A stretch of 64,000 bases of DNA from Azospirillum sp. TSH64 (lineage in GTDB: Bacteria > Pseudomonadota > Alphaproteobacteria > Azospirillales > Azospirillaceae): positions 6,357,887 through 6,421,886 of the forward strand of contig NZ_LGQW01000015.1 of assembly GCF_003116035.1 (NCBI RefSeq). Reading direction: 5' to 3'. Each line of letters starts with the position of its first letter. The stretch's first letter is position 1. The notes beneath the pieces were generated by a model. That model did no database searches, was not told the DNA's origin, and saw only the letters and a program-made list of their open reading frames with translations. A program made the position numbers and the translations under genes. Below, in pieces: positions 7,290-16,493 of this stretch.

Positions 7290-8471
7290 TCATTTCGCCG
7301 GCGCCAGCCGCAAGACCGCGCCGTCGGCGCCATCGGTGATGACATAGAGGGCGTCGTCGGGACCCTGTGCCACATCGCGGATGCGCGCGTCGAGCGGAAT
7401 GCGCTCCACCTCTTTCGCCCCGGTGCCATCGATGGCGACGCGCACCAGCCCCTTGGCGCTGAGGCCGCCGATCAGGGCGCTGCCCTGCCAGTCGCGGAAC
7501 AGCCCGCCGGTGTAGAAGGCCATGCCCGACGGCGAGATCACCGGCGTCCAGTGGATGACAGCGTCGGTGAACTCCTTGCGGGTCGGCGGGTCGGGGATGT
7601 CGCGGCCGTCGTAATGCTTGCCCCAGCTGACCAGCGGCCAGCCGTAATTCTTCCCCGCTTCCGGCCGGTTCAGCTCGTCGCCGCCCATCGGGCCCATCTC
7701 GGCGATCCACAGCGCTCCGCTGCGCGGGTCGATGGCCGCCGCCTCGATGTTGCGGTGGCCGTAGGACCAGACGGCGCCGGCCGTCGCCCCCTCACCGGCG
7801 AACGGATTGTCCTTCGGAGCCGAGCCGTCGCGGTTCAGCCGGACCACCTTGCCCAGCGTGTTGTCGCGGCTCTGCGCCGGATCGAACTTGTAGCGCTCGC
7901 CCAGCGTCAGGAAGATGTGGCCGTCGGGCGCGAAGGCGATGCGGGTGCCGAAATGGTTGCCGCCGTCCACCTTGGGCGTCTGGCGGAAAATCACCTTGAA
8001 GTCCTCGATGCCGCGCTCGCCCAGCGTGCCGCGCGCGAGCGCCGTGCCTGCGGTGCCGCCATCCCCCGGTTCGGCATAGGCGAGGTAGATCATCCGGTTG
8101 CGGGCGAAATCGGGATCGACGGCCACGTCCATCAGTCCGCCCTGGCCCTGGTTGAAGATTTTCGGCGTGCCGGCCAACGGGGAGGAGAGCGAGCCGTCGC
8201 GCGCCATGATGCGCAGCCGCCCCGGCTTTTCCGTCACCAGCGCCCGGCCGTCGGGGAGGAAATCGATGCCCCAGGGCCGCTCCAGCCCGGCGGCGACGCG
8301 GCTGACCGCCACCGGCCCGGCGCTGGTGCGGACGGTCTTCACCGTCTGGGCATTGCCCGCCTGCGCCTGACTTTGCCCCTGTTGTGCCTGTGCCGGGGCA
8401 AGCGGGATGGCGAGGGCGGCAATGAGAGCGGCGATCGGGGCGGTGGCCGACAGGGTCAGGGTGCTGCGCAT
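7290..8471 (-). CDS. secreted PQQ-dependent aldose sugar dehydrogenase
   Basis: A 393-aa protein of the soluble glucose dehydrogenase/Asd (YliI) beta-propeller family. The start at 8471 has GGAGG six bases upstream and gives a Sec signal peptide (MRSTLTLSATAPIAALIAAL, cleavage near the AQAQ at about 30). Family landmarks are RPWGIDFLPDGRALVTEKPGRL, NQGQGGLMDVAVDPDF, GERYKFDPAQSRDNTLGKVVRLNRDG and MGPMGGDELNRPEAGKNYGWP. It probably oxidises sugars in the periplasm with PQQ and Ca2+. No PQQ synthesis genes are nearby. Confidence 0.86.
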   Translation of the reverse strand: MRSTLTLSATAPIAALIAALAIPLAPAQAQQGQSQAQAGNAQTVKTVRTSAGPVAVSRVAAGLERPWGIDFLPDGRALVTEKPGRLRIMARDGSLSSPLAGTPKIFNQGQGGLMDVAVDPDFARNRMIYLAYAEPGDGGTAGTALARGTLGERGIEDFKVIFRQTPKVDGGNHFGTRIAFAPDGHIFLTLGERYKFDPAQSRDNTLGKVVRLNRDGSAPKDNPFAGEGATAGAVWSYGHRNIEAAAIDPRSGALWIAEMGPMGGDELNRPEAGKNYGWPLVSWGKHYDGRDIPDPPTRKEFTDAVIHWTPVISPSGMAFYTGGLFRDWQGSALIGGLSAKGLVRVAIDGTGAKEVERIPLDARIRDVAQGPDDALYVITDGADGAVLRLAPAK

Positions 8472-8680
8472 CACGATCCTCCGGTTTTTCGGGATTGACC
8501 TTGCAGATGGGGGTGCGGGGCCGGCGGCCAAGGCCGGCTCCCCCGAAAGACTCGCCCGGCGAGATGGCCGACCGGAGCCTGGACGCAATTCGTCACATGT
8601 TTGTGTGCATACCCGGGTCATCCGATTTCACACGCCGATTGTTACCGTTCCGTTGCGGTGTTCGGAGCAGGGAACGGGGT

Positions 8681-9721
8681 ATGGAAGACTTTTTTCGCCG
8701 GCTGTCGTCCAGCCTCCCACGCGCCGTCTGGGCACAGTACGGGATCACGCTGCTGCTGGTCGGGCTGACGGCGCTGGTGCGCCATGCGCTCGATCCGCTG
8801 CTGTTCAAATACCCGTTCCTGCTCTTCATCCCGACCATCTTCGTCATCGCCCTGCTGTTCGACCGCGGGTCGGGCTATCTGGCGGTTGCGCTGTCGGGTT
8901 TGTTTTCGGCCTGGTTCTTCATGAAGCCGGAGGGGATGCTGTGGGTCGCCGAGCCGGGCGACCGTCTGGCCTTCCTCATCTATATGGCCCTCGGTTTCGG
9001 CATCGCCGGCGGCGCCCATGCCCTGCGCCGGGCGAACGAGCGGCTGCGCGACTATTCGGACCGGCTTGCCGCCGCCAATGAGGAAAAGGATCTGATGCTG
9101 CACGAGATCCATCACCGGATCCGCAACGACCTGCAACAGATCTGCGCCCAGCTGACGCTCGCCGCCCACAAGGCCGGGGCGGGGGCGGAACAGGACATCG
9201 TCAGCGGCACCATCGAGCGGATCGGCGTGCTGGCCCGCGTCTATGTCCGGCTGCGCCGGGTGGAAGGCGTCAACATCGTCAGTTCGAAGGATTTCCTGGA
9301 AAGCCTGGTGGAGGATATCCAGCTCGGCGTCGTCGGGGTCAGGCCGGTGGCGGTCATCGCCGAGGTGGACGATGCCGATCTCGACATGAGCGTCGCGGTG
9401 GCGGTCGGCACCATCGCCAACGAACTGATCACCAACGCGCTGAAATACGCCTTTCCCGACGGCCGGGCCGGCCGCATCGAGCTGAGCTTCCGCAAGGAGG
9501 AAACCGGGTGCGTGCTGCGCGTCTGCGACGACGGCGTGGGCATGCTGTCCGAGCGGCCGCAGGGGACCGGGCTGGGCGGCCGGATCATGCGGCTGCTTGC
9601 CCTGCAACTGCGCGGCAGCCTCGACATCGAGCCGAGGCCGGAGCGTGGGTTGAAGGCGACCCTGCGCTTTCCCTGCTGCCAGGCGGCGTCGTCCGCGGGC
9701 GACGGTCCCGCCATCTGCTGA
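8681..9721 (+). CDS. membrane-anchored sensor histidine kinase (DUF4118-HisKA_2)
   Basis: A 346-aa kinase. The N-terminal ~110 residues carry four hydrophobic segments of the DUF4118 type (KdpD-like membrane module). A coiled segment (LRRANERLRDYSDRLAAANEEKD) leads to the HisKA_2 phosphorylation box HEIHHRIRNDLQQI. The HATPase domain has NELITNALKYAF (N box) and DDGVGM (G box). No receiver domain or partner regulator lies next to it. The ATG at 8681 is the only start that places the membrane module at the N-terminus. Confidence 0.87.
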   Translation: MEDFFRRLSSSLPRAVWAQYGITLLLVGLTALVRHALDPLLFKYPFLLFIPTIFVIALLFDRGSGYLAVALSGLFSAWFFMKPEGMLWVAEPGDRLAFLIYMALGFGIAGGAHALRRANERLRDYSDRLAAANEEKDLMLHEIHHRIRNDLQQICAQLTLAAHKAGAGAEQDIVSGTIERIGVLARVYVRLRRVEGVNIVSSKDFLESLVEDIQLGVVGVRPVAVIAEVDDADLDMSVAVAVGTIANELITNALKYAFPDGRAGRIELSFRKEETGCVLRVCDDGVGMLSERPQGTGLGGRIMRLLALQLRGSLDIEPRPERGLKATLRFPCCQAASSAGDGPAIC

Positions 9722-9902
9722 AAAACAGGCCATGCTGGAGCGGGGGAGGGCGATTTCCCGCGACCGGCCAATCTGCGTCAATGCGAACGTCCTCCCCGCC
9801 GCGTAGACTGGCCGGCGTGAAGCACAGCGCCGGCCGCGGGCCGTTTGCGAAGGTCACGCCAAACAGCCCCCCGACCGGCGACCACCATACTGGGAGGACG
9901 CC

Positions 9903-10976
9903 ATGGTCATGATGAAAGCGGCGGTGTTCGTCGAACCGGGCCGCATCGTGCTGGACGACAAGCCGATCCCCGACGTCGGGCCGCTCGACGCGCTGATCCG
10001 CATCACGACGACGACGATCTGCGGCACCGACATCCACATCCTGAAGGGCGAATATCCGGTCGCCCGCGGCCTGACCATCGGCCATGAGCCGGTCGGCATC
10101 GTCGAGAAGCTGGGCTCCGCCGTCACCGGCTACCGCGAGGGGCAGCGGGTGATCGCCGGGGCCATCACCCCCAGCGGCCACAGCAACGCCTGCCTGTGCG
10201 GCTGCCATTCCCAGGACGGCGCCGGCACCAGGCATGGCTGGAAGCCGCTGGGCGGCTGGCGCTTCGGCAACAGCATCGACGGCTCCCAGGCCGAATACCT
10301 GCTGGTCCCCGACGCGATGGTCAACCTCGCCCCGGTGCCCGACGGGCTGACGGACGAGGAGGTGCTGATGTGCCCCGACATCATGTCCACCGGCTTCGCC
10401 GGGGCGGAGCGCGGCAACATCCGCATCGGCGACACGGTGGCGGTGTTCGCGCAAGGTCCCATCGGCCTGTGCGCCACCGCAGGCGCCAGGCTGAAGGGCG
10501 CCACCACCATCATCGCCGTCGACACCGTGCCGGTGCGGCTGGAGATGGCGCGGCGGATGGGGGCCGACCATGCGGTCGATTTCCGTCAAACCGATCCGGT
10601 GGAGGAAATCCTGCGGCTGACCGACGGCCGCGGCGTCGATGTCGCCATCGAGGCGCTGGGCACCCAGGCGACCTTCGAGGCGGCGCTGCGCGTGCTGCGG
10701 CCGGGCGGCACGCTGTCCAGCCTCGGCGTCTATTCCGGCGACCTGCGCCTGCCGCTGGGGCCGTTCGCCGCCGGTCTCGGCGACCACACCATCGTCACCT
10801 CGCTCTGCCCCGGCGGCAAGGAGCGGATGCGCCGGCTGATGGGCGTCGTCGCCTCCGGCCGTGTCGACCTCAAGCCGCTGGTCACCCACCGCTTCCCGCT
10901 GGAGCGGATCGAGGAGGCCTACGACCTGTTCGGCCACCAGCGCGACGGCGTGCTGAAGGTGGCGATCACGCCCTGA
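9903..10976 (+). CDS. zinc-dependent alcohol dehydrogenase (MDR family)
   Basis: A 357-aa medium-chain dehydrogenase with the catalytic-zinc signature TTICGTDIHILKG (Cys ligand near 40) and GHEPVGIVEKLG (His-Glu near 62). FAQGPIGLCATAGARLKGAT is the Rossmann fingerprint and IAVDTVPVRLEMARRMGADHAVDF the cofactor stretch. It resembles the secondary-alcohol/threonine-dehydrogenase-like group. GGAGG stands directly before the ATG. A bidirectional hairpin terminator follows at 11004-11035. Confidence 0.88.
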   Translation: MVMMKAAVFVEPGRIVLDDKPIPDVGPLDALIRITTTTICGTDIHILKGEYPVARGLTIGHEPVGIVEKLGSAVTGYREGQRVIAGAITPSGHSNACLCGCHSQDGAGTRHGWKPLGGWRFGNSIDGSQAEYLLVPDAMVNLAPVPDGLTDEEVLMCPDIMSTGFAGAERGNIRIGDTVAVFAQGPIGLCATAGARLKGATTIIAVDTVPVRLEMARRMGADHAVDFRQTDPVEEILRLTDGRGVDVAIEALGTQATFEAALRVLRPGGTLSSLGVYSGDLRLPLGPFAAGLGDHTIVTSLCPGGKERMRRLMGVVASGRVDLKPLVTHRFPLERIEEAYDLFGHQRDGVLKVAITP

Positions 10977-11003
10977 GTCCTGCTCAGGCACGCAAACGAA
11001 AAG

Positions 11004-11035
11004 AAGCCCCCCTCCCAGGCGGGAGAGGGGCTTTT
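11004..11035. terminator. bidirectional hairpin terminator
   Basis: AGCCCCCCTCCC and GGGAGAGGGGCT pair around an AGGC loop, with A-rich bases before and TTTT after the stem. It lies between convergent genes (the alcohol dehydrogenase and the sugar-binding protein) and can serve both. Confidence 0.7.
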
Positions 11036-11087
11036 CAAGGTCACACGCAACACCAGAGGAGAGAGGATAAACAAGGAAAACCGAGGC

Positions 11088-12380
11088 TTATTTCGCCAGA
11101 TCGACGGCTTCGGCCAGACGCTTCACCGCCTCCTGCGAGGTCATGGTGGAGTTGAAGTGGGCGGTGACGACATCCAGGAAGGCGCCGCGGACCGCACCGG
11201 GGACCGCCATCTCGTGGGCCATCGACGGAACCGCGCTGTTGGTGTCGATGGCGGTCTTCAGATCGTCCATCGACTTGACGGCGCATTCGTCGAAGCTGTC
11301 GCGCGCCATGTCCTGGCGGGCGGGGATCGAGCCCTTCAGCACGTTGAAGGTCTCCTGGAACTTCTTGCCCAGGATCAGCTTGGCCAGCAGCTTCTGGCCG
11401 GCGGCGCGGTCGGCGTTGGCCGAGCTGAACATGACGAAGCTGTCGGAGTTCACGATATAGCCGAACTGGCCCGGCACATGGGCGCAGACGAAATCCTTGC
11501 CCGGCACCTTGCCGGCGGCGGTCAGCTCGCCCTTTTCCCAGTCGCCCATGATCTGCATGGCGGCCTGGCCGTTCATCAGCAGGCCGGCGGCGAGGTTCCA
11601 TTCGCGGCCGGGGAAGCCGTCATCGACATAGCCGCGCAGCTTGCGCATCTGGTCGAACACCTTGACCATCGTGTCGCTGGTCAGCGCCTTGGCGTCCAGC
11701 TCCACCAGGGCCTTGCGGTAGAAGTCGGGACCGCCGAGGCCGAGGGTGACGTCCTCGAACAGCGCGCCTTCCTGCCAGGGCTGGCCGCCATGGGCCAGCG
11801 GGATGATGCCGGCGGCTTTCAGCTTGTCGGCGGCGGCGTTGAACTCGTCCCAGGTCTTCGGGATGGCGACGCCGGCCTTCTCCATGACCTTCGGGTTGAC
11901 CCACATCCAGTTGACGCGGTGGATGTTCACCGGCACCGCGTAGTAATGGCCCTTGTAGGTCACCACGTCGCGGATCTGCGGCGGCAGGATGGCGTCCCAG
12001 TTCTCCGCCTTGGCGACCTCGTCCAGCGTCGCCAGCTTGCCCTGCGCCGCCCAGTCCTTGATGTTCGGGCCCTTCAGCTGCACGGCGTTCGGCGGGTCGC
12101 CGGCCAGCACGCGGGAACGCAGCACGGTGCTGGCCGCGTCGCCGCCGCCGCCCGCGACCGGCGCATCGATCCACTTGCCGCCCGCCGCCTCGAAATCCTG
12201 GCGCAGCGCGCCCGCTGCCTTCGATTCGCCGCCGGAGGTCCAGTAGTGCAGAACCTCCACCGCCGGCTCGGCCTTGGCGGGCACGGCCATCAACGCGCCG
12301 GCCATGACGGTGGCCAGGGCAACCATGCTGGTCGCTGTCATGCCGGGGATGGATTTGCTGAGAGACGGCATTTTGGACAT
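11088..12380 (-). CDS. CUT1 sugar ABC transporter, periplasmic binding protein (GtsA-like)
   Basis: A 430-aa extracellular solute-binding protein family 1 member. A signal peptide spans about residues 1-37 (cleavage after VPAKA). The mature protein starts VEVLHYWTSGGES, typical of glucose/mannose-binding proteins of the Pseudomonas GtsA type. RVNWMWVNPKVMEKAGVAIPKTWDEF and LMNGQAAMQIMGDWEKGE are family landmarks. It should deliver a monosaccharide to the permeases encoded at 21576-23418. It is transcribed alone, divergently from the two-component system, from a promoter region sharing a composite element with the permease operon. Confidence 0.9.
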   Translation of the reverse strand: MSKMPSLSKSIPGMTATSMVALATVMAGALMAVPAKAEPAVEVLHYWTSGGESKAAGALRQDFEAAGGKWIDAPVAGGGGDAASTVLRSRVLAGDPPNAVQLKGPNIKDWAAQGKLATLDEVAKAENWDAILPPQIRDVVTYKGHYYAVPVNIHRVNWMWVNPKVMEKAGVAIPKTWDEFNAAADKLKAAGIIPLAHGGQPWQEGALFEDVTLGLGGPDFYRKALVELDAKALTSDTMVKVFDQMRKLRGYVDDGFPGREWNLAAGLLMNGQAAMQIMGDWEKGELTAAGKVPGKDFVCAHVPGQFGYIVNSDSFVMFSSANADRAAGQKLLAKLILGKKFQETFNVLKGSIPARQDMARDSFDECAVKSMDDLKTAIDTNSAVPSMAHEMAVPGAVRGAFLDVVTAHFNSTMTSQEAVKRLAEAVDLAK

Positions 12381-12485
12381 TTCCCCCTGTTCCCTGTCTT
12401 CGTTCGATCTTCGAGTTGGCCTTGGGCTGTCAGCCGTCCGGCCGTTGGAGGAACTCTATCCCGCGTGCAATTCGGCGCCCGGATT

Positions 12486-12537
12486 ATTTGGTAACAACGC
12501 CTTATCACGGCCGCGCCGCTGTTACGCAACCGTTACA
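12486..12537. promoter_or_regulatory. composite regulatory element, copy 1 (sugar-binding protein / response regulator)
   Basis: ATTTGGTAAC at 12486-12495 is followed 30 bp on (GTAAC to GTTAC) by GTTACGCAACCGTTACA at 12521-12537. The second part is a direct repeat of GTTAC with an 11-bp period, the usual geometry of OmpR-family binding sites. The same element with identical spacing occurs at 23598-23649 before the permease genes. It lies between the divergent binding-protein gene and the response-regulator gene. Confidence 0.75.
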
Positions 12538-12650
12538 AAGCGGCCCGCGCGGCGCACTGTACCCGGACCGGCGCGGGAGGCTACACTCGGGCCCAACGAA
12601 CAAGAAAGCCCCTCTCCGCGGGGCAGGGAACGGAAGAGGGAAGGGACGCC

Positions 12651-13400
12651 ATGGAGCGCGCGCGCCATCTCCTGGTCGTGGACGACGATCCCGAGATCCG
12701 GGACATGCTGCATGATTTCCTGGTGAAGAGCGGCTTCCGCGTCTCCACCGCCGGCGACGGGCGCGAGATGGCGCGGGTGCTGGCGCAATGGCCGGTCGAT
12801 CTCATCGTGCTCGACGTCATGCTGCCGGGGGAGGACGGGACCAGCCTGTGCCGCGGCCTGCGTGCCAAGTCGGAGACCCCCGTCATCATGCTGACCGCGA
12901 TGGGCAGCGAGGTCGACCGCATCGTCGGGCTGGAGGTCGGTGCCGACGATTATCTGGTCAAGCCCTTCAGCGCGCGCGAACTGCTGGCCCGCATCCGTGC
13001 CATCCTGCGCCGCTGCGGCGGGCCGGAGCCGGTGCGCGAGCGGCCGCGCGTGCTGGGCTTCGCCGGCTGGTCGCTCGACCAGGGGCGGCGGGAACTGCGC
13101 ACGCCGGACCGGGTGGTGGTCCATCTCAGCCAGGGTGAATACGCCCTGCTCGGCACGCTGCTGGAGCGCGCCCCCCAGGTGGTGGAGCGCACCGAGCTGC
13201 TGGAGAAGCACCGCGGCGACACCTCGATCCCCTTCGACCGCAGCATCGACATCCAGATCAGCCGCCTGCGCCGCAAGCTGGAGGAGGGGCCGGGCGGCTC
13301 CGGCCTGATCAAGACGGTGCGCGGCATCGGCTACCAGTTCACCGCGACGGTGGTGGACCAGGGCGAAGCCGCCTCTTCCGGGATAAGCCGTGGCGTTTGA
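12651..13400 (+). CDS. OmpR-family response regulator (GltR-like)
   Basis: A 249-aa DNA-binding response regulator. The receiver domain (residues ~6-120) has the acidic pair DDDP, phospho-acceptor Asp in LIVLDVMLPGEDG and conserved Lys in DYLVKPF. A winged-helix domain follows (LSQGEYALLGTLLERAPQVVERTELLE, then SIDIQISRLRRKLEE and TVRGIGYQF). Its stop overlaps the start of the kinase gene by 11 bp. From its position between a sugar-binding protein and sugar-transport genes, it probably controls sugar uptake, as GltR does in Pseudomonas. Confidence 0.9.
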   Translation: MERARHLLVVDDDPEIRDMLHDFLVKSGFRVSTAGDGREMARVLAQWPVDLIVLDVMLPGEDGTSLCRGLRAKSETPVIMLTAMGSEVDRIVGLEVGADDYLVKPFSARELLARIRAILRRCGGPEPVRERPRVLGFAGWSLDQGRRELRTPDRVVVHLSQGEYALLGTLLERAPQVVERTELLEKHRGDTSIPFDRSIDIQISRLRRKLEEGPGGSGLIKTVRGIGYQFTATVVDQGEAASSGISRGV

Positions 13401-14850
13401 ACGCCTGCTGCCGGCCCAGATGCGCGCCGCCCGGCTGCGCCACCGCATCCTGGCGGCGATGGTGGCGCTGCTGGTGCTGACCCATGGCGGGGCACTGGTC
13501 GGCATGCAGCTGGTCGACGACCGCGCACGGGAGCTGCTGACCGCCCACCGGCTGGGACCGGCGATGGCGGCGGCGGTGGAGGCGGCCGACCGCGCGCTGC
13601 TGGACGGGATCGCTGCCGGGCCGGCGCTGGCGTTGAGCGGGCTGCCCGACCTGTCGGTGTCCTGGCAGGGGCCCGGCATGCCGACGGTGCCCGCCGGCTG
13701 GATGCTGGAGGGGGTGCTGGACGCACCCCGCCCGGTGTTCGTCGCCGTCCAGCGCGCCCTGCTGTCCGTCCATTCCGCCCGTGCCCAGACGCTGGCGGAA
13801 TCCCTCTCCCTGGTGGCGGAGGACACGGCGGCCCAGCTGCGCGACGCCCGCGTCTATGTCCAGCTTGCCGGCGGCGGCTGGCTGGAGTTCGCCAGCCCGC
13901 GCTTCTGGCGGCCGCGCACCACGCCGTTCGAGATGGTGCTGGCCGGTCTGGCCGCCTTCGGTCTGGCGCTGGGGCTGCTGCTCTGGCTGCCCGGCCGGCT
14001 GGTCCGCCCGCTGGAATCGCTGGCCGAACAGGCGACCCGCCCGCACGACCGCCTGCACCCCCGTCCCCTGCCGGAGGATGGGCCGGAGGAGGTCGCCTCG
14101 CTCGCCCGCGCCTTCAACCAGGCGCGCAACGCGCTCCGCGACCTGATGGAGGGGCGGACCCATCTGCTGGCGGCGATCAGCCACGATTTGCGCACCCCGG
14201 CGACGCGGCTGCGTCTGCGTGCCGAATATGTCGATGACGATGCGCTGCGCGCCAAGATGATGGCCGACATCGACGAGATGGCGGCGATGGTCACCGCGAC
14301 GCTGGAGTTTCTCGGCGACGACGTGCTGCGCGAGGAGGTCGAGGTGGTCGCCTTCGCCAGCCTGCTGCAGAGCCTGTGCGACGACTATGCCGACACCGGC
14401 TCGCCTGTGACCTACCAGGAACCGCCGCCGCTCCAGTTCGCCGCCGTCCGCACCATCTTCGGCGGCGGGGTGGAGCGCAGCGACCGTTTCGAGCAGGCAC
14501 GCCAGCTCCGCCTCGCCGGCCGCCCGTCCAGCCTGCGCCGCGCCTTCGCCAACCTGATCGACAACGCCATCAAGTACGGCGAGCGCGCCACCATCTCCGT
14601 CGATGCCGACGCCGCCGAGATCGTCGTCGATGTCTGCGACGAGGGGCCGGGCATCCCGGAGGCGGAGATCGCCAACGTCTTCAAGCCCTTCGTCCGGCTG
14701 GAGGGCTCGCGCAACCGCAAGACCGGCGGCAGCGGGCTCGGCCTGTCCATCGTGAAATCCATAGTCGAGGCGCACCAGGGCCGCATCGAGCTGAGCAACC
14801 GCGCCAGCGGCGGCTTGCGGGTCAGGGTGACGCTGCCGCGGATGTTGTGA
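13390..14850 (+). CDS. EnvZ-type sensor histidine kinase
   Basis: A 486-aa membrane kinase paired with the preceding regulator. TM1 is at about 20-40, the periplasmic sensor at 41-180 and TM2 at about 183-203 (VLAGLAAFGLALGLLLWLPG). HAMP follows (RLVRPLESLAEQA), then HisKA with HDLRTPATRLRLRAEY and HATPase_c with NLIDNAIKYGE, DEGPGIP and GGSGLGLSIVKSI. The start at 13390 lies inside the regulator gene. The likely signal is a periplasmic sugar or the sugar-loaded binding protein; this is inferred from context. Confidence 0.88.
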   Translation: MAFERLLPAQMRAARLRHRILAAMVALLVLTHGGALVGMQLVDDRARELLTAHRLGPAMAAAVEAADRALLDGIAAGPALALSGLPDLSVSWQGPGMPTVPAGWMLEGVLDAPRPVFVAVQRALLSVHSARAQTLAESLSLVAEDTAAQLRDARVYVQLAGGGWLEFASPRFWRPRTTPFEMVLAGLAAFGLALGLLLWLPGRLVRPLESLAEQATRPHDRLHPRPLPEDGPEEVASLARAFNQARNALRDLMEGRTHLLAAISHDLRTPATRLRLRAEYVDDDALRAKMMADIDEMAAMVTATLEFLGDDVLREEVEVVAFASLLQSLCDDYADTGSPVTYQEPPPLQFAAVRTIFGGGVERSDRFEQARQLRLAGRPSSLRRAFANLIDNAIKYGERATISVDADAAEIVVDVCDEGPGIPEAEIANVFKPFVRLEGSRNRKTGGSGLGLSIVKSIVEAHQGRIELSNRASGGLRVRVTLPRML

Positions 14851-14895
14851 ATGTCTATGCGTGTATCTCGGGGTTGTGGCTTGATTTGTGCGTTG

Positions 14896-14919
14896 TTCAT
14901 GCGCATCATTCATGCGCAT
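14896..14919. promoter_or_regulatory. ccdAB operator: two ATGCGCAT palindromes
   Basis: TTCATGCGCAT occurs at 14896-14906 and 14909-14919 with a 13-bp period. Each copy contains the perfect palindrome ATGCGCAT. It lies 17-40 bp before the antitoxin start, a fitting place for CcdA/CcdB autoregulation. Confidence 0.6.
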
Positions 14920-14935
14920 TGTCATGGAGGGTTCG

Positions 14936-15190
14936 ATGGCTGGCGAGCGCTATACGTTCGATATGTCCGCACCCAGGCGGGCAACCAACATCAGCCTGAA
15001 CAGTGATTTGCTGGAGCAGGCCAAGGCGCTCGGCATCAATGTTTCGCGCGCCTGTGAACGCGGACTGGCGCAGCAGATCGCCGAGTTGCGCGACAGGCAA
15101 TGGCTGGAGGAGAATCGGGAAGCCATTCAGTCGTCCAATGCCTATGTCGAAGCACATGGCCTTCCGCTGGCGAAGAACCGGCCTTACTGA
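14936..15190 (+). CDS. ccdA: CcdA-family antitoxin
   Basis: An 84-aa antitoxin. The N-terminal ribbon-helix-helix segment (APRRATNISLNSDLLEQAKALGINVSRACERGL) binds DNA. The C-terminal part (EENREAIQSSNAYVEAHGLPLAKNRPY) is the disordered toxin-binding tail typical of CcdA. GGAGG lies before the ATG at 14936. The TGA overlaps the toxin ATG by one base (TGATG), giving translational coupling. Confidence 0.92.
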   Translation: MAGERYTFDMSAPRRATNISLNSDLLEQAKALGINVSRACERGLAQQIAELRDRQWLEENREAIQSSNAYVEAHGLPLAKNRPY

Positions 15191-15486
15191 TGGCGCGTTT
15201 CGATATTCATCGCCGGTTGGATGGGCCGGGTTATCTGCTCGACCTTCAGGCCGACATCCTGCGCGACTTGAACACTCGTTTTGTCGCTCCGCTGCTGCCA
15301 CCGGACAAGGCTCCGCGTCCGGCAGCGCGTCTCAATCCCGTGTTTTCCGTCGAGGGTCGCCCACATGTCATGGTGACGCAGTTCGCCGGTGCTGTGATGC
15401 TTTCGGAACTCGGCCCTCATGTCGGCAACTTGCTGGCGGAGGACACCGTCATCGTCGCAGCTTTGGACATGCTGATCGGCGCGTGA
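15190..15486 (+). CDS. ccdB: CcdB-family gyrase-poisoning toxin
   Basis: A 98-aa toxin of the CcdB fold. It has the conserved core LLDLQADILRDLNTRFVAPL near the N-terminus, LNPVFSVEGRPHVMVTQ in the middle and the helix ending AALDMLIGA. In characterised homologues the C-terminal Trp-Gly-Ile contacts GyrA. Here the C-terminus is LIGA, so the terminal tryptophan is missing, as in many chromosomal CcdB proteins. It is co-translated with ccdA. Gyrase is the presumed target. Confidence 0.9.
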   Translation: MARFDIHRRLDGPGYLLDLQADILRDLNTRFVAPLLPPDKAPRPAARLNPVFSVEGRPHVMVTQFAGAVMLSELGPHVGNLLAEDTVIVAALDMLIGA

Positions 15487-15529
15487 GCCGATAAGCTCAC
15501 GCGCCCCATCCATCAATCCCGCTGCATTC

Positions 15530-16354
15530 TCACTTGTCCCAAGTCGGCGCCAGACCCGCCGGGCTCACGATCCGCCCGTTCGGTTGCGCCAGCTTCGCAA
15601 TCGCCGCCATGTCGCTGTCATCCGGCGCGAAGTCGAACAGCGCGAAATTCTCCGGCACCCGTTCCGGCTTGGCGGTCTTCGACAGCACGATGTGGCCCAA
15701 CTGGATCAGCCAGCGCAGCGTCACCTGCGCCGCCGTCTTGCCGTACTTGGCGCCGATCCGCTGCAATTCCGCATCGCGCGGCACCTTGCCGTCGGCCATG
15801 GCGTAATAGGCGGTGATCGCCACGCCCAGCTCGCTCGCCGCCGCCGCCATCGCGCTCTGGTCGAGATAGGGATGGACCTCGATCTGGTTGGTGACGATGG
15901 GGGCCTGGCTGCGCTCGACCGACTCCCGCAGCTGGGCGATGTTCTGGTTGCTGACGCCGATGAAGCGGGTCTTGCCGGCGGCCTGTACCGCGTTCAGCAT
16001 CTCGATCTGGTCGGCGATGGCGACCTGATCGGCCGGCCAGTGCAGCAGCAGCAGATCGACCCGGTCGACCTTCAGCTTCTCCAGGCTCTCATCCACCGAC
16101 GCGGCGAACGGGCCGGGGCTGTACTTGTCGACCCACACCTTGGTGGTCAGGAACAGCTCGTCGCGCCGGGCGCCTGCGGCTTGCAGGGCACGGCCTAGGG
16201 CGGCCTCGTTGCGGTAGATCTGCGCGGTGTCGAAATGGCGGAAGCCGGCTTCCAGCGCCGCCGGCACCACCCGCTCGACCTCCTCGTCCGACATGCGGAA
16301 AACGCCGAAGCCCAGCGCGGGGATTTCGGCGCCATTCGCTTTCACGGTCTGCAT
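15530..16354 (-). CDS. aldo/keto reductase
   Basis: A 274-aa NADPH-dependent reductase of the AKR superfamily (2,5-diketo-gluconate reductase-like). The start at 16354 (MQTVKANGAEIPALGFGVFRM) follows a purine-rich GAGAGAGAGCAGG. The active-site Asp-Tyr-Lys-His set is seen in FRHFDTAQIYRNEAALG, LTTKVW and LLLHWP. ISNQ-type and cofactor motifs GVSNQNIAQL and VLSKTAKPERVPENFALFDF follow. It lies between ccdAB and the aldehyde oxidoreductase operon. Confidence 0.9.
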   Translation of the reverse strand: MQTVKANGAEIPALGFGVFRMSDEEVERVVPAALEAGFRHFDTAQIYRNEAALGRALQAAGARRDELFLTTKVWVDKYSPGPFAASVDESLEKLKVDRVDLLLLHWPADQVAIADQIEMLNAVQAAGKTRFIGVSNQNIAQLRESVERSQAPIVTNQIEVHPYLDQSAMAAAASELGVAITAYYAMADGKVPRDAELQRIGAKYGKTAAQVTLRWLIQLGHIVLSKTAKPERVPENFALFDFAPDDSDMAAIAKLAQPNGRIVSPAGLAPTWDK

Positions 16355-16493
16355 CCTGCTCTCTCTCCTAACCAGCGCCGCAGCGCATCTTTTCGCTTGG
16401 GAAGGAGACTTAGGACGGGAGAGGCACTCTGCAAACCGCCTCTCCCGCCATATCACCTGTGAACCGAATTCCCAAATCGAAGCCTTTGAAGCG

